Shown here piece by piece: positions 22,612 through 34,225 of a stretch of DNA of 64,000 bases. The stretch is from the NCBI GenBank assembly GCA_963682175.1, contig OY821791.1:16148542-16212541 (forward strand), read 5' to 3'. Each line of letters starts with the position of its first letter. Positions within the stretch are counted from its first letter, which is position 1. The position numbers and the translations under genes are program-made. The notes beneath the pieces are model-generated. The model made no database searches, was not told the origin of the DNA, and saw nothing but the letters and a program-made list of their open reading frames with translations. Origin of the DNA: Triglochin maritima. Taxonomy: Eukaryota; Streptophyta; Magnoliopsida; Alismatales; Juncaginaceae.

Positions 22612-24246
22612 CGATTCGCAAGGACTTTTGATGTGAACCTATATGTCATGTTGCATAGAGCAATGGCTCGGTAGTCCTCCACCAAAAGTGGTGCTTTCTT
22701 CTTCGGGATAATCGTAATGGATGTGGCATTCCATTTGGCTAGCACCTTTCCACTCTCTAGGCAGGAGCTCATGGCATTAAACATGTCCCTTTTGATTATT
22801 TTCCAAGTGGCTTTGAAGAACTTTGCATTGAAGCCATCCGGTCCTGGTGCTTTATCTATATTTGCGTTTAGCACTACCATTTCAAGCTCCTTCATCTCAA
22901 GAGGTCGTGTGAACTCCGTCCCCTCTGCCGGTAGGATTTGTGGTAGGATGACAGAAGGGGGAGGGGTTTCACCTGCAAATCATGAGCAAACAAGTTAGCA
23001 TAAAAACGCCAGAAAGCGTCCCGGATCTCTCCTTCCTCCTCCACGAGAGTGGAGCCCTCACCCACTCGTCTCACTTGGTTGGTGGCTCTCTTCACTCTAT
23101 GGTGCGCATGGAAAAATCTAGTGTTCCGGTCCCCCTCCTTCAGCCACTTGACTCTTGATTTTTGTCGAATAATGGACTCCTCCCGAGCAAGAATCCGCAC
23201 AAGGTCATCTTTTGCTTCTCCCTCAGCAAGAATAAGCGCAGCATCCAGTGGGTTTGCTGCCCTTCTTCTCTGAGCTTCCTCTAGAGCAGCCCGGGCCTCT
23301 CCCACCTTTTGGTTCACATTCCCAAATTTAGAGGTGCTCCACTGGTAAGCCTCTTCTTTACTTCATGTAGCTTTCCCACCATCCGAAACATAGGTGTACC
23401 TCTCATATACTTGGTCCAAGCTTGTCCCACAATACTCCTAAACTCTTCATGCTCAGCCCAATGGTTTTCGAAGCGAAACATCTTTCTCTTTTGTCTTTCG
23501 TTTCCTTCCGTCTTCATGATGAGCATCGTGTGGTCACTTAGGTCCTTCGCACCAGCAAGGTAATAGGATTTCGGGAATATCTCGAGCCATGCATTGTTGA
23601 TTAGAATCCGGTCAATCCTTGTCTCGATGCAAGCACTACCCTCAGAGGAATTTGACCAAGTGAACTCGCTGCCGGTAGATGGCATCTCAAGGAGTTGGAG
23701 TGCATCAATACACCCGTTAAATTCTGACATGGCAACCTCGTTTCCAGCAGCACCTCCCCGTTTCTCGCTCAGCTTACGGATGCAATTGAAGTCACCCCCC
23801 ACTATCCATGGCCTTGAATCATTTGGGGCTACTTGTAGAAGGTCATTCCACAATACTCTCCTATCCACATGCCCATTTTCCCCGTAGATCGCTGTGATAT
23901 CAAACTCACTTCCATCTCCCTTCAAGCTGGCCCGAAAGTGTAGCAATTGTGACGTTTCAAAGGTGACCCTCATGTCCACTATTTGGTCATTCCATAGCAC
24001 TAGGATCCGCCCCGAGTCTACTATCAAACTATTTGACATCCATGCGTTGGGCCAAATGGCTCTCTTGAAACGTTCAATCCTCTTGTACTTGACCTTGTGC
24101 TCCATCACACACACGACATCCGGGTTTACTTCCTTTATTCGACCCCTTATCATTAGTGCACGGCCGGGTCCATTTACGCCACGCACATTCCAAAATAGGA
24201 TATTCATGGATTTAAAGGTGCGGGGTGACCCCCTTGACCTCCACAT
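22612..24246 (-). pseudogene. LINE ORF2: endonuclease and N-terminal reverse transcriptase
   Basis: L1-type ORF2 on the minus strand, which would nick target DNA and copy LINE RNA. Start ATG at 24246. The endonuclease domain shows MNILFWNVRG, VVCVMEHKV, GGDFNC and the catalytic SDH (in LSDHTMLIM). A frame change near 23315 leads to VKWLKEGDRNTRFFHAHH, typical of the linker before reverse transcriptase. A second change near 22893 leads to DKAPGPDGFNAKFFK, IPKK and YRAIALCNMTYRFTSKVLANRL. The catalytic YADD region and everything 3' are lost at 22611. Confidence 0.9.
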
Positions 24247-24369
24247 GAGATTGTTTTGCTAGTTATCTTTCTCCCGGATCGCCTTAGTGGTGGTGGTGGC
24301 GAGTTGCCTATCTTCTTGCTTGTCTCCCCTTCTCCATTTGTCCCCAAGTCCATCCCGTCTCCTAGTATG

Positions 24370-26354
24370 TCAAATCTCCCCCCCACAATGTGTTCCTGAT
24401 CTCAGCTTAGGTCCCTTTGCACGTGTCACCGATTGTGGAGACATCCAATTTAGATCCTCTTGGACCAAAGCTGCGAGTCCGCTTTGATCATTTCGGCCTT
24501 CCCTTTGCTCATGCCCTTGACTCCCGACACTATCCTCTATTGTCGTGGCTCTCCCCACACTTCTAAGGTCTGCCTCACATGCCCTTGGTGCAGCCGCATA
24601 TAGCACATCCCCATTTAAATTTTGTACCTCCATTCCATGAACAAATTTTGGCTCACCTTTCCCATTCCCCTCACTTTGAGAAACCTTCACTAAGTGTCCC
24701 TCATGCCCTTGATGTTCACCAATTAAACCAAGTGGTGTGGCCACCCTTCCAACATAATTTTCGTCCCCACTCCATGGCTCAAACTGAAACTCCACTTCCC
24801 CATCACGTGATAGCTCATCTTCATGCACCACATGCCCACCACATTTTTTGTCATCTTGCCTTTGAGGGTCCCCCACTAAGTGTGTCCCATGCAAGCCCTC
24901 ATGGTCCCTTGCTATGTCCTTTGCACAAGAGAATTCCTTCTTCTTATTGGCCCAAGAGAAAGTAGAGCACTCAAGTTCCTCCTCATTGGATGGTCCCAAA
25001 ATGGATACAACACTTTTCTCACCCACTTCCACTTGCTTCTTTTGGCTCCCCTTAGTCTTCCTTCCTTGTGCACTCTTTGCAGCCTTGCTGGAATTTGATT
25101 TGAAGGAGGGTGTATCTTTGCCACATGGTGTGGTTGCATTGGTTTCTTCCAAGGAGCAAAAGGTTGTCTTATTTTGTTCATTTCCTCCCAAAGCTGCCAC
25201 ATCACACCCATTCCCACATGGCCACTCCTCATTTGCTCTTACTGCCACCTCAGCTGCACCATATTCCACCTCATCATCCCTTCCACCCTCTCCTCCCTTC
25301 TCTCCCTCACCACCAGCCCCTTCCCTCTCTATGTGAGCCTCACTCACCCTCACCAAACCATCTACCCTATCCCCACTCCCACTCCCACTCGCCTCTCCCC
25401 CCACTCTTTCCTCACAACCTTCATGTCTCCCCCCTTATCACGAATAACCACCACCCATTTTCCAGCAACGTGAGATTGGGAAGCAAGCACCTTTGAGGGT
25501 AGCTTCTGTCGTGGGCATTTCTCCTCATCGTGGCCAAATTCGAGACAATCCTTACAATAACCAGGGCGCCACTCGTATTCCACGAAAACTCGATGTGTTG
25601 CACCATCCTCTACTTGAACATCTACCCAACAAGGGTATAAGAAATCAGGACTTACCTCAATGCATGCCCGAGCAAAAGCTAATCTCCTTCCATAAGTCGT
25701 GTTGTCATCCATGTAGAGTGGTCTCCCGAGGACACTTTCAATAGTACTCAATGTTCTTTGCGACCAAAATCGAAGGTCAAGCTCCGGCAAACGAACCCAT
25801 ATAGGAACCGTTGTGATGTGTGCCTTCTCCAATGTCATATCCGGGAGCCATTCTTGAACCACAAGTGGAGCTCCTCTAACAAAATATGACCCTCCTTGGA
25901 GGACTTTCTTCCTATCTTCTCCAAGAGAAAAATGAAATAACAAGAAACCTTGCCCCCTCCTAATGACCTCCAAGCCTCCAACAAGAGCCCATAGCTTGTG
26001 GAGGTGCTTCTCCAAATTTGGTAGATGAGGTTTGAAACCGATGAAGTGACCTACCAAAACCGAATCCCATCTTTTCAGTGCCTCCACTACTTCCATCTTT
26101 GAGCAAACAACCACCTTCTCCCCTCCTTTTACAGCAGGTTGAATGAAGTCTAGGGTCGTGGATGCTCTTGGCTTTGCTGCGAAGAGGTCAGACCACTTCC
26201 TTGGGGGAGCATTTGCACTCCTTAGAGGTGGCGCAACATCAAGCTCTTCCAAAGCTGCAGAAAAGCTTTCCTTTGAGATGAAATGGAGATCATTTGTTGT
26301 GCCACAATCTCCATCTTGTTGTTGCAAACGTGTAGAGCTTGTCTTTGTCTCCAT
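24370..26354 (-). pseudogene. LINE ORF1 (DUF4283-type RNA-binding protein), frameshifted
   Basis: Nucleic-acid-binding ORF1 of a plant L1. The ATG at 26354 opens METKTSSTRLQQQDGD. The DUF4283-type fold covers roughly residues 60-230 (KRWDSVLVGHFIG, VPIWVRLPELDLRFW), followed by the knuckle CKDCLEFGHDEEKC near residues 270-283. The first frame stops at 25362. A hydrophilic C-terminal tail continues in another frame from about 25404 to 24370. The frame change falls in a GTGGGA repeat, suggesting slippage. Proline-rich frames on the plus strand opposite this region are shadows. Confidence 0.85.
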
Positions 26355-26685
26355 TTTGGTGAAGAAAACAAGCAATTTGGTGAAGAAATGGGGTCGGAAA
26401 CCCTAGAGGAGCCAAGGCTCCCCATGCGCACCAGACACTCTCTCTCCCCTCATGCTTTCTCTCCTTGTCTTTCTCCTGAGTCATTCTTTCTCTCCTGTGT
26501 CCCCCCGTCTTCTCCTCTACGTACATTCTTTGTTAAAATAAAAATTTGGTGTGTGTGCACCTTTGTGCATGCTTTCGTGGACACGAGACGAGAGTGGTCG
26601 TTTGACGAGGAGCGTTATCAATCCGGCTTCGGTCATCGATTTCTCGACACCTTCCTCCCATCGTGTCGCACGCAGTCCGGGTTCA
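26355..26685. other. LINE 5' end and remnant leader of element C
   Basis: The LINE 5' UTR (minus strand, with CTAGGGTTTC) ends near 26465. From about 26470 the plus strand matches the leader of element B just before gag (CTCCTGAGTCATTCTTTC, then CTACGTACATTC). No promoter, primer site or gene is visible. Confidence 0.6.
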
Positions 26686-26785
26686 ATGGCTGCTAATTTC
26701 TGTGAGGAGGAGCAGTTGCTGGACCCACCTGCTCCACCAGTGCTTCCAGTTGTCGTTCCTATACCTCTTCGTGATCGATGCTACC
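26686..26785 (+). pseudogene. gag-pro: Gag-protease of element C, first part
   Basis: The ATG at 26686 opens MAANFCEEEQLLDPP, matching the B gag start. The frame is cut after CTACC at 26785 by element D. The rest is at 35801-38754. The two parts together are 3,054 bases, a whole number of codons, so the insertion left the frame in register. Confidence 0.85.
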
Positions 26786-28354
26786 TGATTGACATTATTT
26801 CATGCTTATATTTGTACCTTATATCCATTATCTTACACCTAAGCAATGCTACGTGACGAGTTTTATGTTTAGTTTTCAGGAATAAAGAGTTTTGAAGAGA
26901 AGAGCCATGAAAGGACCCAAAAGCAGGAAAAAAGGACTTAATTGTGAGACCTGGGGACCAAGATGCAAGATAGAAGGACCTGATCGTAAGAAAGAAGGAC
27001 CTAAGAGCAAAACAGGAAACTCCACACCATCATGGGGAGTATTTTGTCAATTCGATTTGGGTCGGAGCTCCACTAAACAAGTTAGATGCATCCAAGACCA
27101 AGAAACACTCCAAGCAAAGCCCAAAAAAAAACCAAGCAGATCTGAAGTTTATAGACCATCAATTGGCGGTCTTGGACCGCTAATTGGCGGTCCATATGGC
27201 CCCAGATCCGCCAAGATTTCTCCTGGACTTGTATTATCATGTGTTTAGGCTATTTTTGGTATTGGTTTTGTCCCACATCGGGGGATTGTCCCGGATTAGC
27301 TTTTTCCATGCTTATAAATAGAACTCTTCACCTCCCATTGTATCCATCTCTCTCTTTGGTGGCCACCTTCCCTACTAAGAGTGAAGCCTTGAAGCAAAAC
27401 TCTGGTGGTGGAAGAGCTACTTGTAATTGAGTGAGTTAATAATAGAAGTTTTCCTTTAATTTTGTTGTTTCTCTCTTAGTTTAATTTCCTTCCATATGCA
27501 TGTTTGCTTGCTTGTTTTGTTTTATGCTTCTTTAATATTTCTTGCTTGATTAGTATAAATTTCATTTCAGTATTATGCTTGCTTTTGTTAATATAGTTAG
27601 TGTAATGAGTAGTGAGTAGTTCCATCCCCATTTGGGGGGTGGAGAAATATGTGATATAATCATGTAGTGTATTAAGTGTGTGTTATCTTAATCCCTTGAG
27701 CTTTAAATGATTTCCATAACCATCTAATGGGTCTCCACTCTTATCTTTGATATGCTAATGCTCTTGAATGATGCTTAGCTTATGCTTTGATTAGTTGATC
27801 TATTTTATGGGGAATGATAAGGTTAGGATATGGATAGGAATTAATATTGGAAACACAAGTTGTAGTGTATGAACTCTTGTTGCCTTTACCTTAGCTAATG
27901 TCTTGTATGTTTTAATGATGTAGTCTTATCTTAATTCATGTGGAGGGATAGTAGGGTCTAGTCTTTATACTTGAGTTCATTTAGCTTCATTCCAATTATT
28001 GTCTTGTATGTTTTAATGATGTAGTAAAATCTTAATTCATGTGGAGGCAAAGTTGGATGTAGTTTTATGATTTCATGCACTACATGTTGTGAGGAGCTTA
28101 ATTACATACACACACCACACACACATCTTTATGTTTACATCATTTCTCTACCCCTTTGGGGTTTAGTTTTTCTTGCTTCTTTTCCATTTCCATTTGCATC
28201 TTAGTGTAGTTTAGTGTAACCAACCTTTCTTCCCTTTCTTTACCTCTCGCCTTCGCACAAACCAAGTGTCGACACACCTCCCAGTGGACGACCCGTATTT
28301 GCCACCGCTTCAACGCGGTCGTGCACTTGCGGTTAAATATAAAACGATCAATCA
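26786..28354 (+). repeat. 5' LTR of element D
   Basis: 1,569 bp, TGATTGACATT to ACGATCAATCA. U3 palindromes at 27154-27192; the first is damaged (GACCATCAATTGGCGGTC). TATA box TATAAATA at 27313-27320. Confidence 0.95.
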
Positions 28355-28360
28355 AGTTTT

Positions 28361-28378
28361 TGGCGCCGTTGCCGGGGA
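28361..28378 (+). promoter_or_regulatory. Primer-binding site of element D (tRNA-Asp)
   Basis: TGGCGCCGTTGCCGGGGA, an exact complement of the plant tRNA-Asp 3' end as I know it, six bases after the LTR. Confidence 0.9.
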
Positions 28379-29497
28379 GGTGCTCTGTCCAGACCTTGGT
28401 TTGGACGATTCGAGGGGTTTTTAATTTTTTGTTTCCAGTTTTTCTTAGTTTCAGGGAACCAGTAGATCAAGGGGAGGCTACTGGACAAGTTTGAAGGAGA
28501 GAAGCTTCAACTTGACCGCCAATTGGCGGTTTGGAACCGCCAACTGGCGGCCTGGTGAGGTCATCTTGCCTTGTAATTTTTTCTGGTAGTTGTGTTCTTC
28601 CATTTTGTTATCTGGGAGCTCTATTTTGCATGCTTTGCCTTCTGGTTTGCTCCCAGATCATTAATCACTCCCCCATTAATCAACTTGGCCCTAAAATCCA
28701 AAGCAAAAGACTAGACGTTCTTATTTGTTTAGGTCACGCATCATGTATTGACTTGAGCATATAGTTGTCTTTTCTTTTAGCTTTAATTTCAGTTGTTGAG
28801 TGCTGGCGTAAGGTACGCATTTCCTACAGTCATTCACGCATCTCGTATTCCCATGCATTAGTTAGTAGGATTTGCATCAGGACAAGAGTGAGAGAGCGTT
28901 TGATTGGAGTGATTGATTGCTAGCTCTAGGATCAAATCACTACTAAGGAGGGGATGTCCCATAAAAGATAAGGTGGGGGATTTCATCACCCTTTCCTTGG
29001 CCCCAAAAACCACTCTTAATAATGCCTTAACTAAAAGCAAGTAGACATTGGCCCTAGGATTGCGGGCGCACTAGGAGAGTAATCTAGTTGAGACCGTCAT
29101 GACCTGACCGGCGTTGCCTACCTTGTCGATAGTAGGAGGTACTGGATCTCCGGATCTGGTATCACTTGCTGGGCATTGTGGTCCTCGTTGTAGGGAGGTG
29201 GGACGTGTCGAGGCTAGTGACCTCGAAGTTAGGCGTCGTCTAGCTTAAGGACCCATTGCCTTACATTGTTTGAGTCGTGCTTGCTAGTTAGGCTTCTTCC
29301 TGATCCCTCTACCCATGCTAGCTCTAGGGATTCTTCCCTCCTCATCTGAGTCCTCTCCTCATCTATTCTCTACGTATAGTCTCCTCCTCTAGTACACCTC
29401 CGGTTGTGTGTCGTTTAGAGTCGAGTCGAGCATTTTTATGTGAGGTTGGGCTCGTTCTAGTGACAGCGCTCGACTCGAGAGAGTGCATTCTGCTGAG
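28379..29497 (+). other. Leader of element D
   Basis: Noncoding. Paired palindromes at 28514-28551 (GACCGCCAATTGGCGGTT and ACCGCCAACTGGCGG). The conserved leader block covers about 28958-29295 with GTCGATAGTAGGAGGTACTG and CTGGGCATTGTGGTCC. Confidence 0.8.
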
Positions 29498-32400
29498 ATG
29501 GACGGTCTTGGTGATCGACCATCTCCACCTCGTGCTCCTTTGGAGCAAGAGGCCGAGTCGTCTCGCGGTGGCGAAGGAGACCGGGTGCCATACATGGACT
29601 ACCTCGGTCCATTCCCACCATCACGTAGACCTCCTTCTCCTCCTCCTCTGACTCGAGGGGAAGGGAGATTCGGTCAGGATCGAGTTCTAGGTGCACCACC
29701 ACCTTTAGCTCGACAGGATAGGCCGATGACGTTGTGGGAGCGGACCCATCCTGTTCTGGCCGCGCAGCCTTCTTGCATAGTTGTTCCCCCTGCTCACGGG
29801 AACAACTATGAGCTGAAACGTCAGTATGTGAGCATGCTTCCAACCTTTACTGCCAATAAGGAGGATCCGTATATTTTTATACGCGAATTCGAGGAAGTAT
29901 GCTCCATGTTCAAGCATCAACAGCTTGACGAGGATTCGGTCCGGTTGAGGATGATTTCTTTCGCATTGAAGGATAATGCGAAGAAATGGATGTATAGCCT
30001 CCCGGCGAGCTCGATTCGGTCATGAGATGACTTTGTAACCGTCTTTCTGAAGAGATTTTTCCCTCAAAGGAAAACTCAACAGATACGGCACCTGATACAT
30101 CAAATGTATCAAAACCGAGACCGAATCGTTTCATGGTTTCTTTGAGAGGTTCAAGGACCTTCTCCAGCAGTGCCCTCATCATGGGGATTGAGCTTTGGCA
30201 GTTGTGCCAAATTGTTTATGAGGTCATCAACTACAACACCCACACATTGTTGGAGTCAATGTGTCAGGGTGACTTCCAAATGAAACTCATCGAGGAGGCT
30301 TGGGACACTTTTGAATCCATGGCTGAACGCACCTTCGAGTGGGATACCATGAGAGAGCCACCAGCCGCCAGGTCTTCTGGTCGAGCTGGATCTTATCAAG
30401 TTGAGTCATCGATCGCGTCTGAGGCGAAAATGGCTGCTCTCATGCGTAGGATTGAGAGTTTGGAGATGGACCGAGCTCCTGTAGCTCAGGTCGCTACTCC
30501 CGAGTGTAGTAGGTGTGGATTGTCGAGACATGATGACTTGGAATGCGCTTACGCTCCAAGGGATACTGAGCATGCAAATGCGATGTATCAACAAAGGCCC
30601 CGAAACGACCCGTACAGTCACTCCTACAACCCGGGATGGCGTAACCATCCTAACTTCTCTTAAGGGCCTAGTGGGGGTAACGGTCAGAGCTCGCACGCTC
30701 AACCTCAACCTCCGCCTTATCAACCACCACGCCCATCGGCGACCTACCAACCTCCACATCAAAGGTCTCAGACCCACAATTACCAACCTCCTCAGACCTC
30801 TTCGTTGGGTTATTCTAACCAAACTCCACAACCCCAACGGGTTGACCCTAAGGACTCCACTCTTGAACAAACCCTTCATGCGTTCATTCAGAGTACACAA
30901 TCCATGCTTTCGGCCAACAACAATTCGGTCAAAGCATTGGAAATGCAAGTTAGCCAGTTGGCTAATCAGCTCCATGAACGCGAGAAGGGCCAATTACCGA
31001 GTCAACCCGAGGTGAATCCTCGGGGTACCCATTCGCAAGGAAGGACACCTTTACCTCATGCTACCTCTGAACCGACCCATCATATTAATGTGATTCATAC
31101 TTTGAGGTCTGGTAAGGAGGTGGACAACCACATTGGGGTGCCTTCCTTGTCATCACCATCTCTGAGGGAGCCGGATCCTGAGGCTCCCTACACAAATACT
31201 TCCAGGAAGGAGCCAGATTCTGAGGTTCTTTCTACTTTTCCTTCGACAAAGGGGCCGAACCCTGAGGTCCCTTTGTCTACTCTTGTGTCGAAGGAACCAT
31301 ATTCTTAGGTCCCCACTCATGTTTCTTTGGACCAGAATTCTGAGGTTCCTTCGCACAATTATGCCCCGAAGGCGCCATTCCCTGAGCGCCTTAAAAAGAA
31401 AACCTCTGATCAGCATGACAAGATGCTTGAGATGTTTCGGCAGGTTAAGGTGAATATCCCTCTTTTGGAGGTGATCCAGCAAATGCCACCTTATGCCAAG
31501 GTTCTCAAGGACTTATGCACCAAGAAGAGAAAAACTTATGTTCCAAAGAAAGCTTTTCTTGCGGCTAACGTGAGTTCTTTGTTGGCACAACCCATGCAAG
31601 TCAAGTACAAGGACCCTGGTTGTCCTACTATCTCTTGTGTGATTGGGGATGTGTCCATACATCGAGCCTTATTGGAACTTGGTGCATCTGTTAATATTCT
31701 GCCATATTCTGTCTACATCCACCTCGGTCTTGGAGACCTCAAACAAACAAAGATCACTCTTCAATTGGCTGATAGGTCTATGAAGAAACCGAGGGGGTGT
31801 GGTGGAAGATGTGCTGATCAAAGCGGGAGAGTTCATTTATCCAGTCGACTTCTTTGTCTTGGATACTGAACCTGTGCCAAACCCACTTGGACAAATTCCT
31901 GTCATTCTGGGGCGACCATTTCTTGCGACTTCCAATGCCTTGATCAATTGTCGCAATGGTCCGATGCGCTTGACTTATGGTAGTCAATGCGCTGATTTCA
32001 ACATCTTCACCATTGGCAAGAAGCCAGGTGCCTTCAATGACCCTGTTGAGGATAACCTTATCCAGGGCTTGGATGAGATTGAAGTTGAGGGCACCTTCAA
32101 GTACTTCAGAGAATTGTTCGATGAAGATCCTGAAGGTGGTGAAGATGTTTCACCTGGGCTGGCACAAGAAGGTGCCTTATGTTTTGATCACGTGGCCCTT
32201 GAGCCACATTCTTCTGATCTTGTGGCCCTTGAGCCACATTCTTCTGATCATGTGGCCCTTGAGCCACATTCTTCTGATCATGTGGCCCTTGAGCCACATT
32301 CTTCTGATCATGTGGCCCTTGAGCCACTTCTTTTTGACCACGTGGCCCTTGAGCCGCATCCTTTTGAGCACGTGGCTTTTGAGCCACAAGATACTATTTT

Positions 32401-32665
32401 AATGGCCTCTCGGCCACATGCTCTTCATTCTGTATCTGCTGAGGACCACATGTGGGTTAAGATTCAACCACCTGATACCCTTATACCTGATAGAGGTTCA
32501 CCTCTCGTTCATGCCTCCTCTTTTGCCAACTCTAAAGAGGCATCAACCGACCACAATGCTTATAAGGGTGTCAAGTGGTCGAGCAATTCTGTTGTGTATG
32601 TTGCGAGCCCATGCATGCGCATTTCTGGCTCGAGAGATGGTGGGTTCCTATTTGATGTCCCTTGA
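29498..32665 (+). pseudogene. gag-pro: Gag-protease of element D, several stops and frameshifts
   Basis: The ATG at 29498 opens MDGLGDRPSPP. The capsid-type gag domain spans about 29740-30190. The first break is TGA at 30023-30025, where relatives have tryptophan. Frame changes follow near 30110 and 30183, a stop near 30661, another near 31306 and a frame change near 31797. The knuckle is CSRCGLSRHDDLEC. The protease region has ELGAS where A, B and C have DLGAS or DLGSA, so the catalytic aspartate is lost. After it come seven 10-residue repeats (32186-32395) and the family tail FLFDVP. No pol follows. Confidence 0.9.
32186..32395 (+). repeat. Seven 30-bp tandem repeats in D gag
   Basis: Units start at 32186, 32216, 32246, 32276, 32306, 32336 and 32366 and encode DHVALEPHSS or variants. 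Elements B, C and F have a single related motif (AIEPFELH or VALEPHDLH) at this place, so this is an expansion. Confidence 0.9.
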
Positions 32666-34225
32666 CATAGGAAGATGGAAGCCTATTGCTGTACATAGTT
32701 AAAAAAAAGACTCCTTCAGTGAGCATCGATTGTTGTGGGCCCCAACCCTTGAGTATTTGGGCCCCCATTCTTTCATGTATGTGTATCCCTTCCTTAGCAT
32801 CTCACAGGTTTTAGGGGAATTTGGGTTGTGTCCATCAACATAGCCATGAACTCCCCTGTGTACTTCATGTTGGTGAGATCTTTCTTTTTTCATGCATAAA
32901 TCCATGTAGTTTCATGCTCACATTCATTGAGGACAATGCATGAAGTAGGTGTGTGGGGGGGGTGTTTTACGTGTGTACATAGTCGAGTCTTTTTCTTTTG
33001 ATTTTGCTTTCTTTTGTTTGCATTGTTAGGGTCATGTTAGTGTGCTGCATTTAATATCGATATATCTGTTTGCCATGATCCTTGGGTGACTTGTCTTCTT
33101 TTGCTTGCCTAGTGCTTCAAAATTTTCACATTTCTTTCAAAATCTTCATGTGTTTGCGAAAGAAAATGTTTTGTGTGTTTTGCGTGTGTTTAGAATGTAC
33201 AAAACCGTTGAGAGGCAAAGTAAAAAGAAAGCTCCCAAAATTGTCTTGAACTTGATGCATTAGGATATCTAGTACAATGGCTTTAGGATTTATCGAGTCG
33301 TTAGGATGCACCCCAGTTTTCCTTTGGGGGTGAGTAATCCTAGGGTTTCAGTGCTCAAACATTCAAAGAAGTCCACCCTGAACCTAGTGAGTCAATAATT
33401 CGTGTTTGTTAATTTAGGAAGTTTGTTGTAGTCAAGGACCCTTTAAATTCTGTTGTGAGACATTAAGTGTAGGGGTTTTGGTTCATGTGTAGATAAAAAA
33501 TAAGTGAGTAGGTGTTCTCTCTTCTCGCATGGCTCCTATCACTCGGGAAAGTAGGTCTGAGGGGACTTTGTGCCTGGTGCTTTCGAGTCATCTGACTTGG
33601 GATGCGCCGACCGAACTCCCGTTACACGGGTGGTAGGGATTTCCCTATGTGGAGATTTGGGGAAAGGTGTACGTGATAGTGTAAGTCCTCATGGGCAATG
33701 ATGCACGAAACTTGACCCTGGGAGAACGAAGCTCCAACTAATAAAAAGAAAAAAAAGAAAAAAAATGTAAAAAGAAACAAAAAGAAAAAAATTTGGTAAT
33801 GCAAATAAGAACCTTAATGGACCTTACACTTTGTATCACTTGAGGATCTTGAGGTTGTCGATGTCTTTCACTTAATTCCTTATTTAACTAACACGAATGG
33901 TTCATTAAGTTAGGTGTATGGACTGATTACCTATATAGAGTCGGCCCGTAGGATTATCGCGTCCAATGATCGACAACATAAGTCCAACGAGTCGAGTGTC
34001 TAGATTGAATAATGCATCTTGTTCGGATTTTGTGGGTGTATCCGCTGAAAACCCTCAAGAGACAACACTCCTCCTCCTTGGCAACGAGGAGGTTTAACGG
34101 CTTGTTGCACGTGCTAAGTGCAACCATGATTCCTACGAAAGTGAGTTAGGATTTCTTGTTTTTCGTTTGCTTTTCTCTTTCTTTGTTTTGCTCGGGACTA
34201 GCAAAAACTTAGGTGTGGGGGTATT
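32666..34225 (+). other. 3' noncoding region of element D
   Basis: No gene. In order: GACTCCTTCAGTGAGCATCG just after gag (also in B, C and F); a pyrimidine-rich stretch ending CTCACAG near 32817; the internal purine tract at 32947-32964; a block with TCATCTGACTTGGGATGC (33590-33607); A-rich DNA near 33730-33790; the conserved block 34018-34150 with the perfect 7-bp stem GTTGCAC/GTGCAAC at 34104-34124; and the 3' purine tract AGGTGTGGGGGTATT at 34211-34225. Confidence 0.8.

Noticed and set aside
24579..25496. Long proline/histidine-rich open frames on the plus strand
   Set aside because: They lie opposite LINE ORF1 on the minus strand and mirror its low-complexity tail; no domain or start context supports them.
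28361..28378. Possible tRNA-Asp gene fragment
   Set aside because: Only the 18-base complement of the tRNA 3' end is present, directly after an LTR; it is a primer-binding site, not a tRNA gene.
32186..32395. CRISPR-like array
   Set aside because: Units are contiguous, have no unique spacers, and are translated in a plant retroelement gag.
32106..32402. Repeat-rich frames antisense to or shifted from the D gag array
   Set aside because: They are shadows of the 30-bp tandem repeat, which keeps all six frames open.
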